A DNA stretch of 64,000 nt from Actinoplanes lobatus. GTDB taxonomy: Bacteria > Actinomycetota > Actinomycetes > Mycobacteriales > Micromonosporaceae. Shown here piece after piece: positions 7,480 through 15,703 of this stretch (position 1 is its first letter; every line of letters begins with the position of its first letter). A program made the translations under genes and the position numbers. The notes under the pieces were generated by a model. It did not search any database. It worked only from the letters and a program-made list of their open reading frames with translations, and was not told the DNA's origin. The stretch lies in contig NZ_JACHNC010000001.1 in the NCBI RefSeq assembly GCF_014205215.1, positions 7,746,501-7,810,500 of the forward strand, written 5' to 3'.

Positions 7480-8394
7480 CTAGGCAGAAAGGATGTTCGC
7501 GAGGCGGGCCCGGCACTCGACCACGAACGCCGGGAACGTGTCCCAGTAGTAGGCGACCCCGCTCGCGGCCACCGCGACGGCCCAGGCACGAGCGCGCGTC
7601 CAGGTCGCGTCGTCCAGTTCAAGACCTTCCCGGTACGCGTGACGCGCACCCGCCGGCAGATCCCACACCGTGGAGTGCTCAGCGTCCGGCAATCCCACCG
7701 TGAGACTGCCCCAGTCGATCACCGCCCGCAGTCGCCCGTCCGCCCCCACCAGCAGGTTCGTGGGTTTGAGATCGGCGTGCATCCACACCTGGGCGGCCGG
7801 TGAACCAGGAAGGGCCAGCCCGTCGCGCCAGTACGACTCCAGAGTGTCCACGTCGAGTTCCGCCCCGGCGAGCCTGCGACAGTCCGTGAACGCCGAGTTC
7901 ACCCAGTCGTCACAGTCACGCAGGCCGCCGCCGCGGTACCAGCTCAGCTCCCCGGCCCGCCTCGCACCCATCAGGTCGATGCCGTGCAGCGCCCGCACGA
8001 ATCCGGCCAGGTCCGCACCGAACGCCGCCCAGTCCTGCACGCTCTCCGGTGACGCCTCCACACCGTCGATCCACCGGTACACCGCCCACTCCGACGGATA
8101 GACCGGTGCGGGAGCTCCCGCATGCACCGGCGCGGGAATCGCACACGGCAGCAGCGGCGCCATCCGGGGCAGCCACTGCCGTTCCTTGCGCAGCGGCGCG
8201 GCCCGGTCCGGGGTCCGCGGCAGCCGCACCAGCAGCTCATCCCCCAGCCGGTACATCGTATTCTCGGTCCCGGCACCGGCCCTGGCCAGGGACAACCCGG
8301 CCCATTCGGGGCACTGGTCCGCCAGTAGCGCCCGGACCACGGACTCGTCGACAGCGAGCTCACCCTCGTGCAAGGTCACCCGAGCATTCTGCAT
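7480..8394 (-). CDS. Aminoglycoside phosphotransferase (APH)-family kinase
   Basis: About 304 aa. The kinase-like fold is clear: an N-lobe with GTENTMYRLGDELLVRLPR, a hinge region AVYRWIDGVEA, the catalytic loop WMHADLKPTNLLV (H-x-D-x-x-x-x-N) and the metal-binding AVIDWGSL. Such proteins transfer phosphate from ATP to small hydroxylated substrates; in actinobacteria most are not resistance genes, so no drug is assigned. The ATG at 8394 is used; a TTG lies directly before it and GTG at 8379 fits the usual start of the family (x-LHEGELAVDE) equally well. It is divergent from the acetyltransferase operon, with tandem dyads in between. Confidence 0.85.
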   Translation of the reverse strand: MQNARVTLHEGELAVDESVVRALLADQCPEWAGLSLARAGAGTENTMYRLGDELLVRLPRTPDRAAPLRKERQWLPRMAPLLPCAIPAPVHAGAPAPVYPSEWAVYRWIDGVEASPESVQDWAAFGADLAGFVRALHGIDLMGARRAGELSWYRGGGLRDCDDWVNSAFTDCRRLAGAELDVDTLESYWRDGLALPGSPAAQVWMHADLKPTNLLVGADGRLRAVIDWGSLTVGLPDAEHSTVWDLPAGARHAYREGLELDDATWTRARAWAVAVAASGVAYYWDTFPAFVVECRARLANILSA

Positions 8395-8401
8395 CAATCA
8401 C

Positions 8402-8440
8402 TATGTACGAGCGTACGCATGATGTGTACTGTCGTACATA
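8402..8440. promoter_or_regulatory. Tandem dyads, probable TetR operator
   Basis: Two related dyads lie side by side: TATGTACG-AG-CGTACGCA at 8402-8419 and TGTGTAC-TGT-CGTACATA at 8423-8440. The second touches the ATG of the acetyltransferase. The TetR gene at 9012, third in order, is the likely ligand-responsive repressor. The site also lies close to the start of the divergent APH gene, so both directions may be controlled. Confidence 0.6.
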
Positions 8441-9015
8441 TGAACACCGACAGCCGCAGCATGCGCGACCGGATGCTCGCCGGCGACCTCTACATCGCCG
8501 ACGACCCCGAACTGGCCGAGGCCAGCCTGCGCGCCATGGACCTCACCGACGCCTACAACGCCACCTCCGCCCGCAATCCGGCCGAACGCCGCCGCATCCT
8601 CGAAGAACTGCTCGGCGAGATCGGCGACGGCGTCGACATCCGGCCACCGTTGCGGGTCGACTACGGCAGCCACATCCGCATCGGCGCCCGCACCTTCGCC
8701 AACTACGGCCTGATCGCCCTCGACGTCGCCCCGATCACCATCGGCGAGGACGTGCAGATCGGCACCAACGTGCAGCTGCTCACCCCGACCCACCCTGTCG
8801 ACCCGCAGCCGCGCCGCGACAAGTGGGAGGCCGCCGAACCCATCGTCATCGGCGACAACGTGTGGCTCGGCAGCGGCGCCATCGTCCTGCCCGGCGTCAC
8901 CATCGGCGACAACACCGTCGTCGGCGCCGGCTCCGTGGTCACCAGGGACCTGCCCGCCAACGTGGTGGCCGTCGGCAATCCGGCGCGCGTCGTCCGTACC
9001 ATCTCCTCACCATGA
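8440..9015 (+). CDS. Maltose/galactoside O-acetyltransferase-like protein (hexapeptide repeat)
   Basis: 191 aa, the normal size for the Maa/LacA/NodL group. The N-terminal helical cap (RMLAGDLYIADDPELA) is followed by left-handed beta-helix hexapeptides: RVDYGSHIRIGARTFANYG, ITIGEDVQIGTNVQLLTPTHPVD with the catalytic His, then IVIGDNVWLGSGAIVLPGVTIGDNTVVGAGSVV and the NPARVVR end. It transfers acetyl from acetyl-CoA to a sugar hydroxyl. The ATG at 8440 fits the family start; no obvious ribosome-binding site precedes it. Its stop overlaps the TetR start (ATGA). Confidence 0.9.
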   Translation: MNTDSRSMRDRMLAGDLYIADDPELAEASLRAMDLTDAYNATSARNPAERRRILEELLGEIGDGVDIRPPLRVDYGSHIRIGARTFANYGLIALDVAPITIGEDVQIGTNVQLLTPTHPVDPQPRRDKWEAAEPIVIGDNVWLGSGAIVLPGVTIGDNTVVGAGSVVTRDLPANVVAVGNPARVVRTISSP

Positions 9016-9581
9016 GCGACCCCGCGCCCACCGCGACCGCCCGGCGAACCCGGCGGCATGATCCGCACCGGCGCGACCGCCTCATCGACGCCGCGTTGCA
9101 GGTGATCGCGCAACGTGGCGTGGCAGGCGCCAGCCACCGGGAAATCGCCCGCGCCGCCGACGTGCCGCTCGGCTCGATGACCTACCACTTCGCAAGCCTC
9201 GACGAGATCCTCGCCGAGGCGTTCACCCGGCACGCCGACGGCATCGCCCGCGTCTTCGACGAGCGCCTCACCGCCGCCCGCACCCGCGACGAAGCCGTCG
9301 AAGCCGTCGTCGGCCTGGTCGCCGGCGACCTGCTCAGCCCCGGCCACGACCTGGTGCTCACCGTCGAGCTCTACGTCGCCGCGGCCCGCAACCCGCGCCT
9401 CAGAGCCGTCACCCAGGCGTGGATGCAGCGCAGCCGCGACGCCCTCGAACGCCATTTCGACCCGACCACCGCCCGCGAGGTCGACGCCCTCATCGAAGGC
9501 CTCACCCTGCACAGCGCGCTCTCCACCGAGCCGATGACGCCGGCCCAGATCCGCCACGCCATCGAGCGCTACCTGCGCTGA
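9012..9581 (+). CDS. TetR/AcrR-family transcriptional regulator
   Basis: 189 aa. The helix-turn-helix is typical: RLIDAALQVIAQRGVAGASHREIARAADVPLGSMTYHFASLDEIL. The C-terminal ligand domain is helical (VLTVELYVAAARNPRLRAVTQAW). The ATGA overlap with the acetyltransferase gene means translational coupling. The MFS gene starts 54 bases downstream. It probably represses this acetyltransferase-TetR-MFS unit through the tandem dyads at 8402-8440. Confidence 0.92.
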   Translation: MSDPAPTATARRTRRHDPHRRDRLIDAALQVIAQRGVAGASHREIARAADVPLGSMTYHFASLDEILAEAFTRHADGIARVFDERLTAARTRDEAVEAVVGLVAGDLLSPGHDLVLTVELYVAAARNPRLRAVTQAWMQRSRDALERHFDPTTAREVDALIEGLTLHSALSTEPMTPAQIRHAIERYLR

Positions 9582-9635
9582 ACGCGCTTTTCTTCCGGTA
9601 CGGGCGAAGCCCACCCCCACATCTCGGAGTCGATC

Positions 9636-10814
9636 TTGACCGCCCTCGCCGCCGCCCCACCCACCCGGCAGGCCCGCCACGCCCGCGCCGCCGTCGCCGC
9701 CCTGTTCCTCACCAACGGCGCGATCTTCTTCAACGTCGTCCCCCGCTACCCACAGATCAAAGCCGACCTCGGCCTCACCAACACCGCCCTCGGCGCCGCC
9801 ATCGCCGCCTTCCCGATCGGCGCCCTGCTCGCCGGGCTCCTCGCCGCCACCGCCATCCGCCGCTTCGGATCCGCCCGCGCCGGCGCCTTCGGCATCGTCC
9901 TCACCACGATCGCCATCCTCGGCACAGCCGTGGCGCCCAACGTCTACACCCTCGCCGCCGTCCTGTTCGTCGTCGGCGCCCTCGACTCCATCGTCGACGT
10001 CGCCCAGAACTCCCACGGCCTGCGCGTCCAGCGCCTCTACGGCCGCTCCATCGTCAACTCCCTGCACGGCGTCTGGAGCATCGGCGCCGTCCTCGGCGGC
10101 CTCATGGGCTCCGCCGCCGCCGGCCTGAACCTGCCCCTCAGCCTGCATCTGGCCATCTCCGCAGCACTGTTCAGCGCGGTCGCCCTGATCGCCTACCGCT
10201 ACACGCTGCCCGGCCCTGACGACACCGAACGCTCTCCCGGCACCGGAACACACGTCAACTCCCGCGCCGTACCGCTGCTCGCCGTCCTCGGGATCCTCGC
10301 CGCGTGCGGCGTCCTCGTCGAGGACGCCGGCGCCTCCTGGGGCGCCATCTACCTCACCGACCTGCACGCCGGCGCCGCCACCGCCGGACTCGCCGTCGTC
10401 GCACTGCAAACCGCCATGACCGTCGGCCGCCTCACCGGCGACCGTGTCGTCGACCGCTTCGGCCAGCGCACCGTCGTCCGCGCCGGCGCCGCCCTCGCCG
10501 CGATCAGCATGGGCGCCGCCCTCACCGTCCCGTCCGTCCCGGCCGCGCTCCTCGGCTTCGCCCTGGCCGGATTCGGCGTCGCCACCCTCGTACCGGCCGC
10601 CATGCACACCGCCGACGAACTCCCCGGCCTCTCCCCCGGAACCGGCCTCATGATCGTCAGCTGGATGCTGCGCGGCGGCTTCCTGCTCTCCCCGCTGGTC
10701 GTCGGCTTCCTCGCCGACCGGGCCGGACTCCGCGTCGGCCTGCTCACCGTCGTCGCCGCCGGCCTCACCACGGTCGCCCTGGCCCGCGTCCTGGCCAACG
10801 GCAACCACCGATGA
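9636..10814 (+). CDS. MFS transporter
   Basis: 392 aa with about 12 hydrophobic segments, TTG start. It has the MFS motif-A-like loop LLAATAIRRFGSARAGAFG after TM2, GALDSIVDVAQNSHGLRVQR in TM4-5, and the mirrored GDRVVDRFGQRTVVRAGA after TM8. The overall pattern resembles the YbjJ-like MFS subfamily. It acts in the cytoplasmic membrane; substrate unknown. Its place behind an acetyltransferase and a TetR gene suggests export of a small molecule or an acetylated sugar. Confidence 0.88.
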   Translation: MTALAAAPPTRQARHARAAVAALFLTNGAIFFNVVPRYPQIKADLGLTNTALGAAIAAFPIGALLAGLLAATAIRRFGSARAGAFGIVLTTIAILGTAVAPNVYTLAAVLFVVGALDSIVDVAQNSHGLRVQRLYGRSIVNSLHGVWSIGAVLGGLMGSAAAGLNLPLSLHLAISAALFSAVALIAYRYTLPGPDDTERSPGTGTHVNSRAVPLLAVLGILAACGVLVEDAGASWGAIYLTDLHAGAATAGLAVVALQTAMTVGRLTGDRVVDRFGQRTVVRAGAALAAISMGAALTVPSVPAALLGFALAGFGVATLVPAAMHTADELPGLSPGTGLMIVSWMLRGGFLLSPLVVGFLADRAGLRVGLLTVVAAGLTTVALARVLANGNHR

Positions 10815-11049
10815 CCGCCTCTGGCAACCCTACGACGGCAGCTGCTCACTCCGCTTCCGCGACGCCGGACTCCCCTACGACCAGGACGAATGCCGCCACC
10901 TGGCAACCCGATAGGACCAGCCCGGCCGGCGCCGCCCAACCACCATCAGTAAACGCGAGGGGCCCTTCCCACCAGCACCATGCCGCGCGCAACGGCGGAC
11001 ACCGCATGGGCGCCCCTCACGGGCACCGCGGTCCTGGCATGATCGCGGC

Positions 11050-11493
11050 GTGCGCAACCCCATCACCGCCATCACTCTCATCGCCCTCGCCGGTGGTGGC
11101 CTCGCCTGCGGATTCGGCGGATCCTCCGAACAGGCCCCACCGCCGATCACGGCACCCAGCACACCCGACCGGGCCACCCTGCTGGAAGCGCCGGTCGAGG
11201 TGCTCTTCGAGGTGACCGGCAAGGGCAAGGCCGACATCACCTATGCGTACGAGTACGGCCAGACCCCCACGCAACTGCGCGCCGAGACACCGTGGCGCAC
11301 CACCACGACCCGCTCGCTCACCGAACCGGTCATGCTGGTCACCCTCACCGCCCGCGCCACCGGCAGCAGCACCGACACCACCATCGGCTGCCGGGTCACC
11401 ATCGGCGGCAACGTCGTCCTGGTCGAGAAGACCGCACACGGCCCGCACGCCGAGGCCACCTGCTCCACAGTCCCCTCAGCATTGACGACATAA
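11050..11493 (+). CDS. MmpS-like secreted lipoprotein
   Basis: 147 aa. A short signal peptide ends in the lipobox LAGGGLAC (Cys at about residue 20), followed by a low-complexity Pro/Thr stretch. The mature part VEVLFEVTGKGKADITYAYEYG, TLTARATGSS and GCRVTIGGNVVLVEKTAHGPHAEATC matches the MmpS beta-sandwich pattern (a strand with GKA(D)ITY, a late GC-x-I/V-x-x(G) strand). MmpS proteins in mycobacteria accompany MmpL exporters; here there is no MmpL next to it, and the MMPL gene of the window is 47 kb away. GTG start. Confidence 0.75.
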   Translation: MRNPITAITLIALAGGGLACGFGGSSEQAPPPITAPSTPDRATLLEAPVEVLFEVTGKGKADITYAYEYGQTPTQLRAETPWRTTTTRSLTEPVMLVTLTARATGSSTDTTIGCRVTIGGNVVLVEKTAHGPHAEATCSTVPSALTT

Positions 11494-11532
11494 ATCCAAG
11501 ACGACATGTGTACGTGTGGACAACATGACCAC

Positions 11533-12369
11533 ATGACCGCATTGATTCATGTCGTCAACGATGGACCACCGGACGCACCGCCCCTGCTGCTCATCCACGG
11601 TTCCGGAGCCTCCGGCGGATTCTGGGCACCGATGATCCCGGCGCTCGCCGCACACCACCGCCTCATCCGCGTCGACCTGCCCGGACACGGCCGCTCGGCC
11701 ATCGCGTCCTCGACCGGCCGGCCCGGAAACGGCCGCTCAGCCGGTGCGGCCTCGTACGCCGTACCCCATCAAGCCGACCGCCTCGCCGAAACCCTCGACG
11801 CGATCGGAACCCACCGCGTGTCCGTGGCGACGCACTCCAGCGGCGGCTACATCGCCACCGCCCTCGCCACCCGCCGGCCCGGCCTCATCAGCTCCCTCAC
11901 CCTGATCAGCTGCGGCCCCACCATGGACGCGGCCCTGCCCGAACCGCCCATCCTGCGCCTGCTGCTCACCCCACCGGCCGGACCGGTCGTGTGGAAGCTG
12001 CGCACCAGCACCCTGATCCGCCGCGGCATCGCCGCCACCTGCGCCCGCCCGATCGACCCGCCCGGCCACGTGGTCGCCGACCTGCGCCGCATCCGCTACC
12101 GCACACTCCGCCAGGTCCTCGACAGCAACACCGCCTACCTGACCGAACGCGGCATCCCCGACCGGCTCGCCCCACTCGGCCTCCCGATCCAGGCGATCTT
12201 CGGAGACTCCGACCCGCGCTGGGATCCCGCCTCCGTCCAGCAGTACCGTGCCGTACCCGGCGCCCGCATCGACACCCTGCCCGGCGTCGGGCACATACCC
12301 ATGCTGGAGGCCCCCGGCGAGACCGCCGGCCTGCTGCTCGCCTTCACCACGGCACAGCGTCTAGCCTGA
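11533..12369 (+). CDS. Alpha/beta-fold hydrolase
   Basis: 278 aa. Oxyanion loop LLIHGSGASGGFW, VDLPGHGRSA, nucleophile elbow VATHSSGGYIAT (G-x-S-x-G variant HSSGG), acid in IFGDSDPRWD and His in GVGHIPMLEAPGE complete the triad. An inserted Ser/Gly-rich repeat (ASSTGRPGNGRSAGAAS) follows PGHGRS and partly repeats it. The ATG at 11533 gives the normal start (MTALIHVV). It ends 5 bases before the AraC gene, so the two form an operon in which AraC probably controls the hydrolase. Confidence 0.88.
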   Translation: MTALIHVVNDGPPDAPPLLLIHGSGASGGFWAPMIPALAAHHRLIRVDLPGHGRSAIASSTGRPGNGRSAGAASYAVPHQADRLAETLDAIGTHRVSVATHSSGGYIATALATRRPGLISSLTLISCGPTMDAALPEPPILRLLLTPPAGPVVWKLRTSTLIRRGIAATCARPIDPPGHVVADLRRIRYRTLRQVLDSNTAYLTERGIPDRLAPLGLPIQAIFGDSDPRWDPASVQQYRAVPGARIDTLPGVGHIPMLEAPGETAGLLLAFTTAQRLA

Positions 12370-12374
12370 CCATC

Positions 12375-13193
12375 GTGGCGGCCTTCGACTGGGCGGACGT
12401 GAACGTCACCGTTCCGCGCACCCCACATCGCCTGCCCGGTGTCCGCATGGCCGGCTTCAGCCACCATGCGTCCGGGCCCGTCGACATCGCGATGATCGCC
12501 CACCCGGCCGTCACCCTGCTGTTCAACCTGGGCCCGGGCGAATTCACCGTCCACCTCGCCCCGGACGGCCCCGGCAGGATCGCCGGCAGCACCGTCATCG
12601 GGCTTCTCCCGGGTGCCGTCCGCACCGCCGGAACGAACGGTGACCTGCTACAGGTCCGCCTCGAACCGACCGTGGCGACCGTTGTCCTGGGCTCCTGCAC
12701 CGAACTGACCGGCACGGTGACCGCCCTGCACGACGTCTGGGGCCACGACGCCGAAGCCCGCCTCCGTGCGGCCACCTCGTGGGAGGACCGTTTCGCGACG
12801 GCCGCCGAGGTCCTCCGCCGCCGGCTCGACGGCGGGCGAACCGTCGACCGGGAGGTCGCCCACGCCTGGCGACGGATCCGCACCAGCCACGGCCGCATCC
12901 GGGTGGACGACCTGGCCGGCGAGGTCGGATGGAGCCGCCAGCGCCTGTGGTCCCGGTTCCGTTCCCAGCTCGGCATCGTCCCCAAGCGAGCCGCTCGGCT
13001 GGCCCGCTTCGACCAGGCCGCCCACCTGCTCGCCGCCGGGCGGCCGATCGCCGACGTGGCCGCCCGGGCCGGGTACACCGACCAGTCGCACCTGCACCGC
13101 GACGCCGGCGAGTTCACCGGCCTCACCCCCGCGGCGGTCGCCGCCGCACCGTGGCTCGCCATCGACGATGTCACCTGGCCGGGTCCCGGATGA
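12375..13193 (+). CDS. AraC-family transcriptional regulator
   Basis: 272 aa with GTG start 5 bases after the hydrolase stop. The N-terminal part is a cupin-like sensing domain (FSHHASGPVDIAMIAHPAVTLLFNLGPGEF). The C-terminal double HTH includes RIRVDDLAGEVGWSRQRLWSRFRSQLGIVPKRAARLARFDQA and PIADVAARAGYTDQSHLHRDAGEFTGLTPA, the classic AraC signature at about 180-260. It likely regulates the preceding hydrolase; direct repeats GACGACAT near 11480-11505 could be a site but are not convincing. Confidence 0.92.
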   Translation: MAAFDWADVNVTVPRTPHRLPGVRMAGFSHHASGPVDIAMIAHPAVTLLFNLGPGEFTVHLAPDGPGRIAGSTVIGLLPGAVRTAGTNGDLLQVRLEPTVATVVLGSCTELTGTVTALHDVWGHDAEARLRAATSWEDRFATAAEVLRRRLDGGRTVDREVAHAWRRIRTSHGRIRVDDLAGEVGWSRQRLWSRFRSQLGIVPKRAARLARFDQAAHLLAAGRPIADVAARAGYTDQSHLHRDAGEFTGLTPAAVAAAPWLAIDDVTWPGPG

Positions 13194-13443
13194 TCCGGGA
13201 CCGTCAGCCGTCGACGCCCGGTCCGGCCCCTCGCCGCCACTGATCCCGTCGATACCCGGCGGCGAACCGCGGTGGCGTCGCTGCCGGGGTCGGTGTCGTC
13301 CCGGCGGAAAAGGCCGCCTGGCGGAGAAACCGGCCCGATCGAGTCCGGCCTGACCTGTACCCACCAGGCGCGGCTCGGCATGATCACCACGCTCCGGGCA
13401 TCCGGAGCTGCCTGTTCGGGGATCAGTCGGCGAAGCCGGCGCT

Positions 13444-13467
13444 GTGAAGTGCGGCTCCGCACTTCAC
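13444..13467. terminator. Strong hairpin, convergent terminator
   Basis: GTGAAGTGCG (13444-13453), loop GCTC, CGCACTTCAC (13458-13467): a perfect 10-bp stem. It is followed directly by the TAAGCCGTCCTAGGA motif, as at 7441-7477. Confidence 0.65.
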
Positions 13468-13468
13468 G

Positions 13469-13483
13469 TAAGCCGTCCTAGGA
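13469..13483. repeat. Intergenic CCTAGG motif, copy B
   Basis: TAAGCCGTCCTAGGA, differing from copy A (7463-7477) at one base. It follows a perfect hairpin in the same spatial order as copy A. Confidence 0.5.
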
Positions 13484-13548
13484 AGACCTGGTCCACCTCC
13501 GATCGACATTGACCACCTCGTACTGTGTGGCGTCCCGCTCGACGGTGA

Positions 13549-14070
13549 TCATCGGGCCAGTTCCAGGACCTCGTCGACGGTCCACTGGTCGTCGGCGTGG
13601 ACGCCGTTCTTGCGGGCCACGACGTCGCCGCCGGGCGCGAACAGCAGGTCGGCGGGCAGGCCCAGGCGCCCGCCGGTGGGAGTGCGCGACGGCGGTCTGG
13701 CCCGGCCACGCAGGAACTCGACAGTGCCGACCGTGACGGCCCGCACGATCGAGGGATACACCCGCGGATCGACCAGCGAACGCACCGACGGCTCGGCGCC
13801 GAAGCGGCGGTACAGGTGCCGCTGCGGATCGGCGACCGCCGGGAACGGCAGGTCGGCCACGTGGGGCCGCAACTCCTCGACGGTGGAGTGGAAGACGACC
13901 ACCTCGAGGATGCCGGCGGACTCGATCTCGGTGTGGCGGCGGACGAACGACCGCAGATGCAGGTGGCAGATCGGGCAGCCGGCGAAGCGGCGCAACTGCA
14001 GGTGGACCATGCGGACCGGATCCGGTACGGGGACCGGCGCGCCGTTCTGGACGGAGGTGAGCGACAGCAT
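13549..14070 (-). CDS. Peroxiredoxin-like protein (AhpC/TSA_2 type)
   Basis: 173 aa with a thioredoxin-like fold pattern. RFAGCPICHLHLRSF near residue 33 supplies a CxxC redox motif in the position of the peroxidatic cysteine. ESAGILEVVVFHSTVEELRPH and FPAVADPQRHLYRRFG follow, as in the AhpC/TSA_2 (peroxiredoxin-like) family. It probably reduces peroxides or acts as a thiol-disulfide protein in the cytoplasm. It is divergent from the TetR gene at 14136, with an operator-like palindrome between, so TetR probably controls it. Confidence 0.82.
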   Translation of the reverse strand: MLSLTSVQNGAPVPVPDPVRMVHLQLRRFAGCPICHLHLRSFVRRHTEIESAGILEVVVFHSTVEELRPHVADLPFPAVADPQRHLYRRFGAEPSVRSLVDPRVYPSIVRAVTVGTVEFLRGRARPPSRTPTGGRLGLPADLLFAPGGDVVARKNGVHADDQWTVDEVLELAR

Positions 14071-14091
14071 GTGGCCTCCAAAACATCGTAG

Positions 14092-14106
14092 GCGTACATC
14101 GTACGC
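14092..14106. promoter_or_regulatory. TetR operator candidate
   Basis: GCGTAC-ATC-GTACGC is a perfect inverted repeat of 6-bp arms between divergent genes. Overlapping direct repeats ACATCGTAGG and ACATCGTACG at 14084-14106 extend the site. It lies 30 bases before the TetR ATG. Confidence 0.62.
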
Positions 14107-14135
14107 TTAAAAGGGGACGGTACGCTGTCCGCGCC

Positions 14136-14747
14136 ATGCCGAGACCGCGCTCCCTCACCACCGGCCAGGTGGCCGCCGCCGCCCTCGCCGTCATCGACCG
14201 CGAGGGCCTCCACGCGCTCACCATGCGTGCGGTCGCCGCCGAGCTGGGCACCAGCACGATGGGCCTCTACCGGTACGTCGACGGCCGCGACCAACTGGAA
14301 GCCCTGGTCGTCGAGCTGGTCCTGGCCGACGTCGACACCCGCCCACCCGGCGACGACACGCCGTGGCGCGACAGCATCACGACGCTCGCCGAACGGGTAC
14401 GCATCACTGTCAGCGCCCACCCGGCCGTCGTACCGCTGCTGATGACACACCGGCACCGCTCACCGAGCCTGCTCCGCTGGTCGGAAACCGTTCTCGGGAT
14501 CCTCACCGCGGCCGGCCACACCGGACCGGCCCGGGTCACGGCGCTGCGCGCCATCACCGGCTACATGGTCGGCGTACTCCAGCTGCAGCACCTCGGTCCG
14601 CTGGCCGGGCCGGGCACCAAGGTGATCGCCACACAGAGCGACTTCCCACTGATGGCGAGCACCGCCCGGGACGCGGCCGCGGTGACACCGGAGACGGAAT
14701 TCGGCGCGGGATTGACCGCGCTGCTCAACGGCCTCAGCCCCGGCTGA
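14136..14747 (+). CDS. TetR-family regulator (TetR class with C-terminal TetR_C-like domain)
   Basis: 203 aa. The HTH begins with SLTTGQVAAAALAVIDREGLHALTMRAVAAELGTSTMGLYRYVDGRDQLEALVVE, closer to TetR itself than to AcrR. The C-terminal half is helical (SLLRWSETVLGILTAAGHTGPARVTALRAITGYMVGVL). Its 3' end overlaps the convergent GNAT gene by 14 bases. The likely target is the divergent peroxiredoxin-like gene. Confidence 0.92.
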   Translation: MPRPRSLTTGQVAAAALAVIDREGLHALTMRAVAAELGTSTMGLYRYVDGRDQLEALVVELVLADVDTRPPGDDTPWRDSITTLAERVRITVSAHPAVVPLLMTHRHRSPSLLRWSETVLGILTAAGHTGPARVTALRAITGYMVGVLQLQHLGPLAGPGTKVIATQSDFPLMASTARDAAAVTPETEFGAGLTALLNGLSPG

Positions 14748-15150
14748 CCGGCGTACCCATCGGTTTGGTGCACAACACGTCGGGACACGGCAGATAGCCG
14801 AGTTCCTGCCAGAACCGCAGCCCCGCCTCGTTGTCCGGCATCACCAGCAGGTTGACCCGCGGACACCCCAGCCGCACGAACCGCGCCTCCAGCTCCGCGA
14901 CGAGCCGGGAGGCGAGACCCTGGCGACGGTAGTCGGGATGAACGGCCAACCGCAGAATCCAGCCACGCCGCCCGTCGTAGGCGCCCATCACGACTCCGGC
15001 GACCCGCCGCCCGGTCTCGGCCACCAGGAACAACTCGGGGTCACGGGCCAGTTTGGCCTCCAACTCGGCACGGGGCACCACCTCGCGCCCGGCCGACTCC
15101 CACACCCCGGTCACGGCCTCGTAGTCACGCCACTGGAACTGCCGGATCAC
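14734..15150 (-). CDS. GNAT-family N-acetyltransferase
   Basis: 138 aa. The acetyl-CoA-binding motif A is clear: WILRLAVHPDYRRQGLASRLVAELEARF (R-x-x-G-x-A). It is followed by RVNLLVMPDNEAGLRFWQELGYLPC, the usual motif B end with GF/GY after W. Substrate unknown. The start ATG is at 15150; nothing conserved is seen upstream. Confidence 0.9.
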   Translation of the reverse strand: MIRQFQWRDYEAVTGVWESAGREVVPRAELEAKLARDPELFLVAETGRRVAGVVMGAYDGRRGWILRLAVHPDYRRQGLASRLVAELEARFVRLGCPRVNLLVMPDNEAGLRFWQELGYLPCPDVLCTKPMGTPVSRG

Positions 15151-15703
15151 CCTGTACCGCCTCCTCGACGAAGTCCGTGGATGACGCGACCGACCGCACC
15201 ACCGCTAGAGCATCCTAGGACTCCAGTATGGAGGTCTTCCCGTCATCCGGCCGCCGCACGCGGCAGGGCTCCTCCGGCCTTCGGGGCCCCACTCACCAGC
15301 GCCGACCGCCACCCGGGTTACGGGCCGCGCCGGCCGCCCTCACCCGCCACGTCGATGACTACGCCGGCCAAGCCCTCGCCGCCCGGCCCCGAGCCAGGCA
15401 ATCCGGCTCTGCCCGACCTCGCCGCCGTGTCTCTGATGAAGCGGCCGGCAGGAAGGCGGTGTCCAGCCCGGACGGCTCGGCCCGGGGCCGCTGAAGCCGG
15501 CGGCCCCACGACAACGGCCACACCCACGCAGGCCGCGCTACGTCGCACCGGCATGTCCCCGCAGCCTAACCACGTGGTACCAGCACTTTTCCTGGTTCGT
15601 TTCCCCTGGCCCGCGGGTGCCGAAGCGGTTGTACGATCATCAACCACGCAGCCGTGACGTCCGCGCGGGGTGGGTGCCTACTTTGGCCACCTACGATGTC
15701 ACG
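15151..15703. other. Long intergenic region without a convincing gene
   Basis: About 550 bases. Short open frames exist (for example 15228-15494 plus) but show no family motif, no good ribosome-binding site and weak codon bias. The region contains motif copy C at 15206-15220. The last 100 bases should hold the promoter of the gene at 15704. Confidence 0.55.
15206..15220. repeat. Intergenic CCTAGG motif, copy C
   Basis: TAGAGCATCCTAGGA, identical over 15 bases to copy D at 49431-49445, 34 kb away. No hairpin precedes it. Confidence 0.55.

Larger units (their letters stand above)
13194..13548. other. Intergenic region between convergent genes
   Basis: No convincing gene in about 355 bases. 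Codon-position bias is lost and no family motif appears in either strand. The right end holds the hairpin at 13444-13467 and motif copy B, both annotated separately. Confidence 0.6.

Noticed and set aside
10811..10915. Short frame after the MFS gene (ends ECRHLATR)
   Set aside because: Only about 40 codons, no start in good context and no known family; it might be a relic but cannot be supported.
11480..11556. GACGACAT direct and inverted repeats before the alpha/beta hydrolase
   Set aside because: Two direct copies and one inverted copy, but irregular spacing and one in the coding region; too weak to call an AraC site.
15228..15494. 88-codon frame in the 15.2-15.7 kb gap
   Set aside because: No ribosome-binding site, no motif and weak codon-position bias; considered noncoding.
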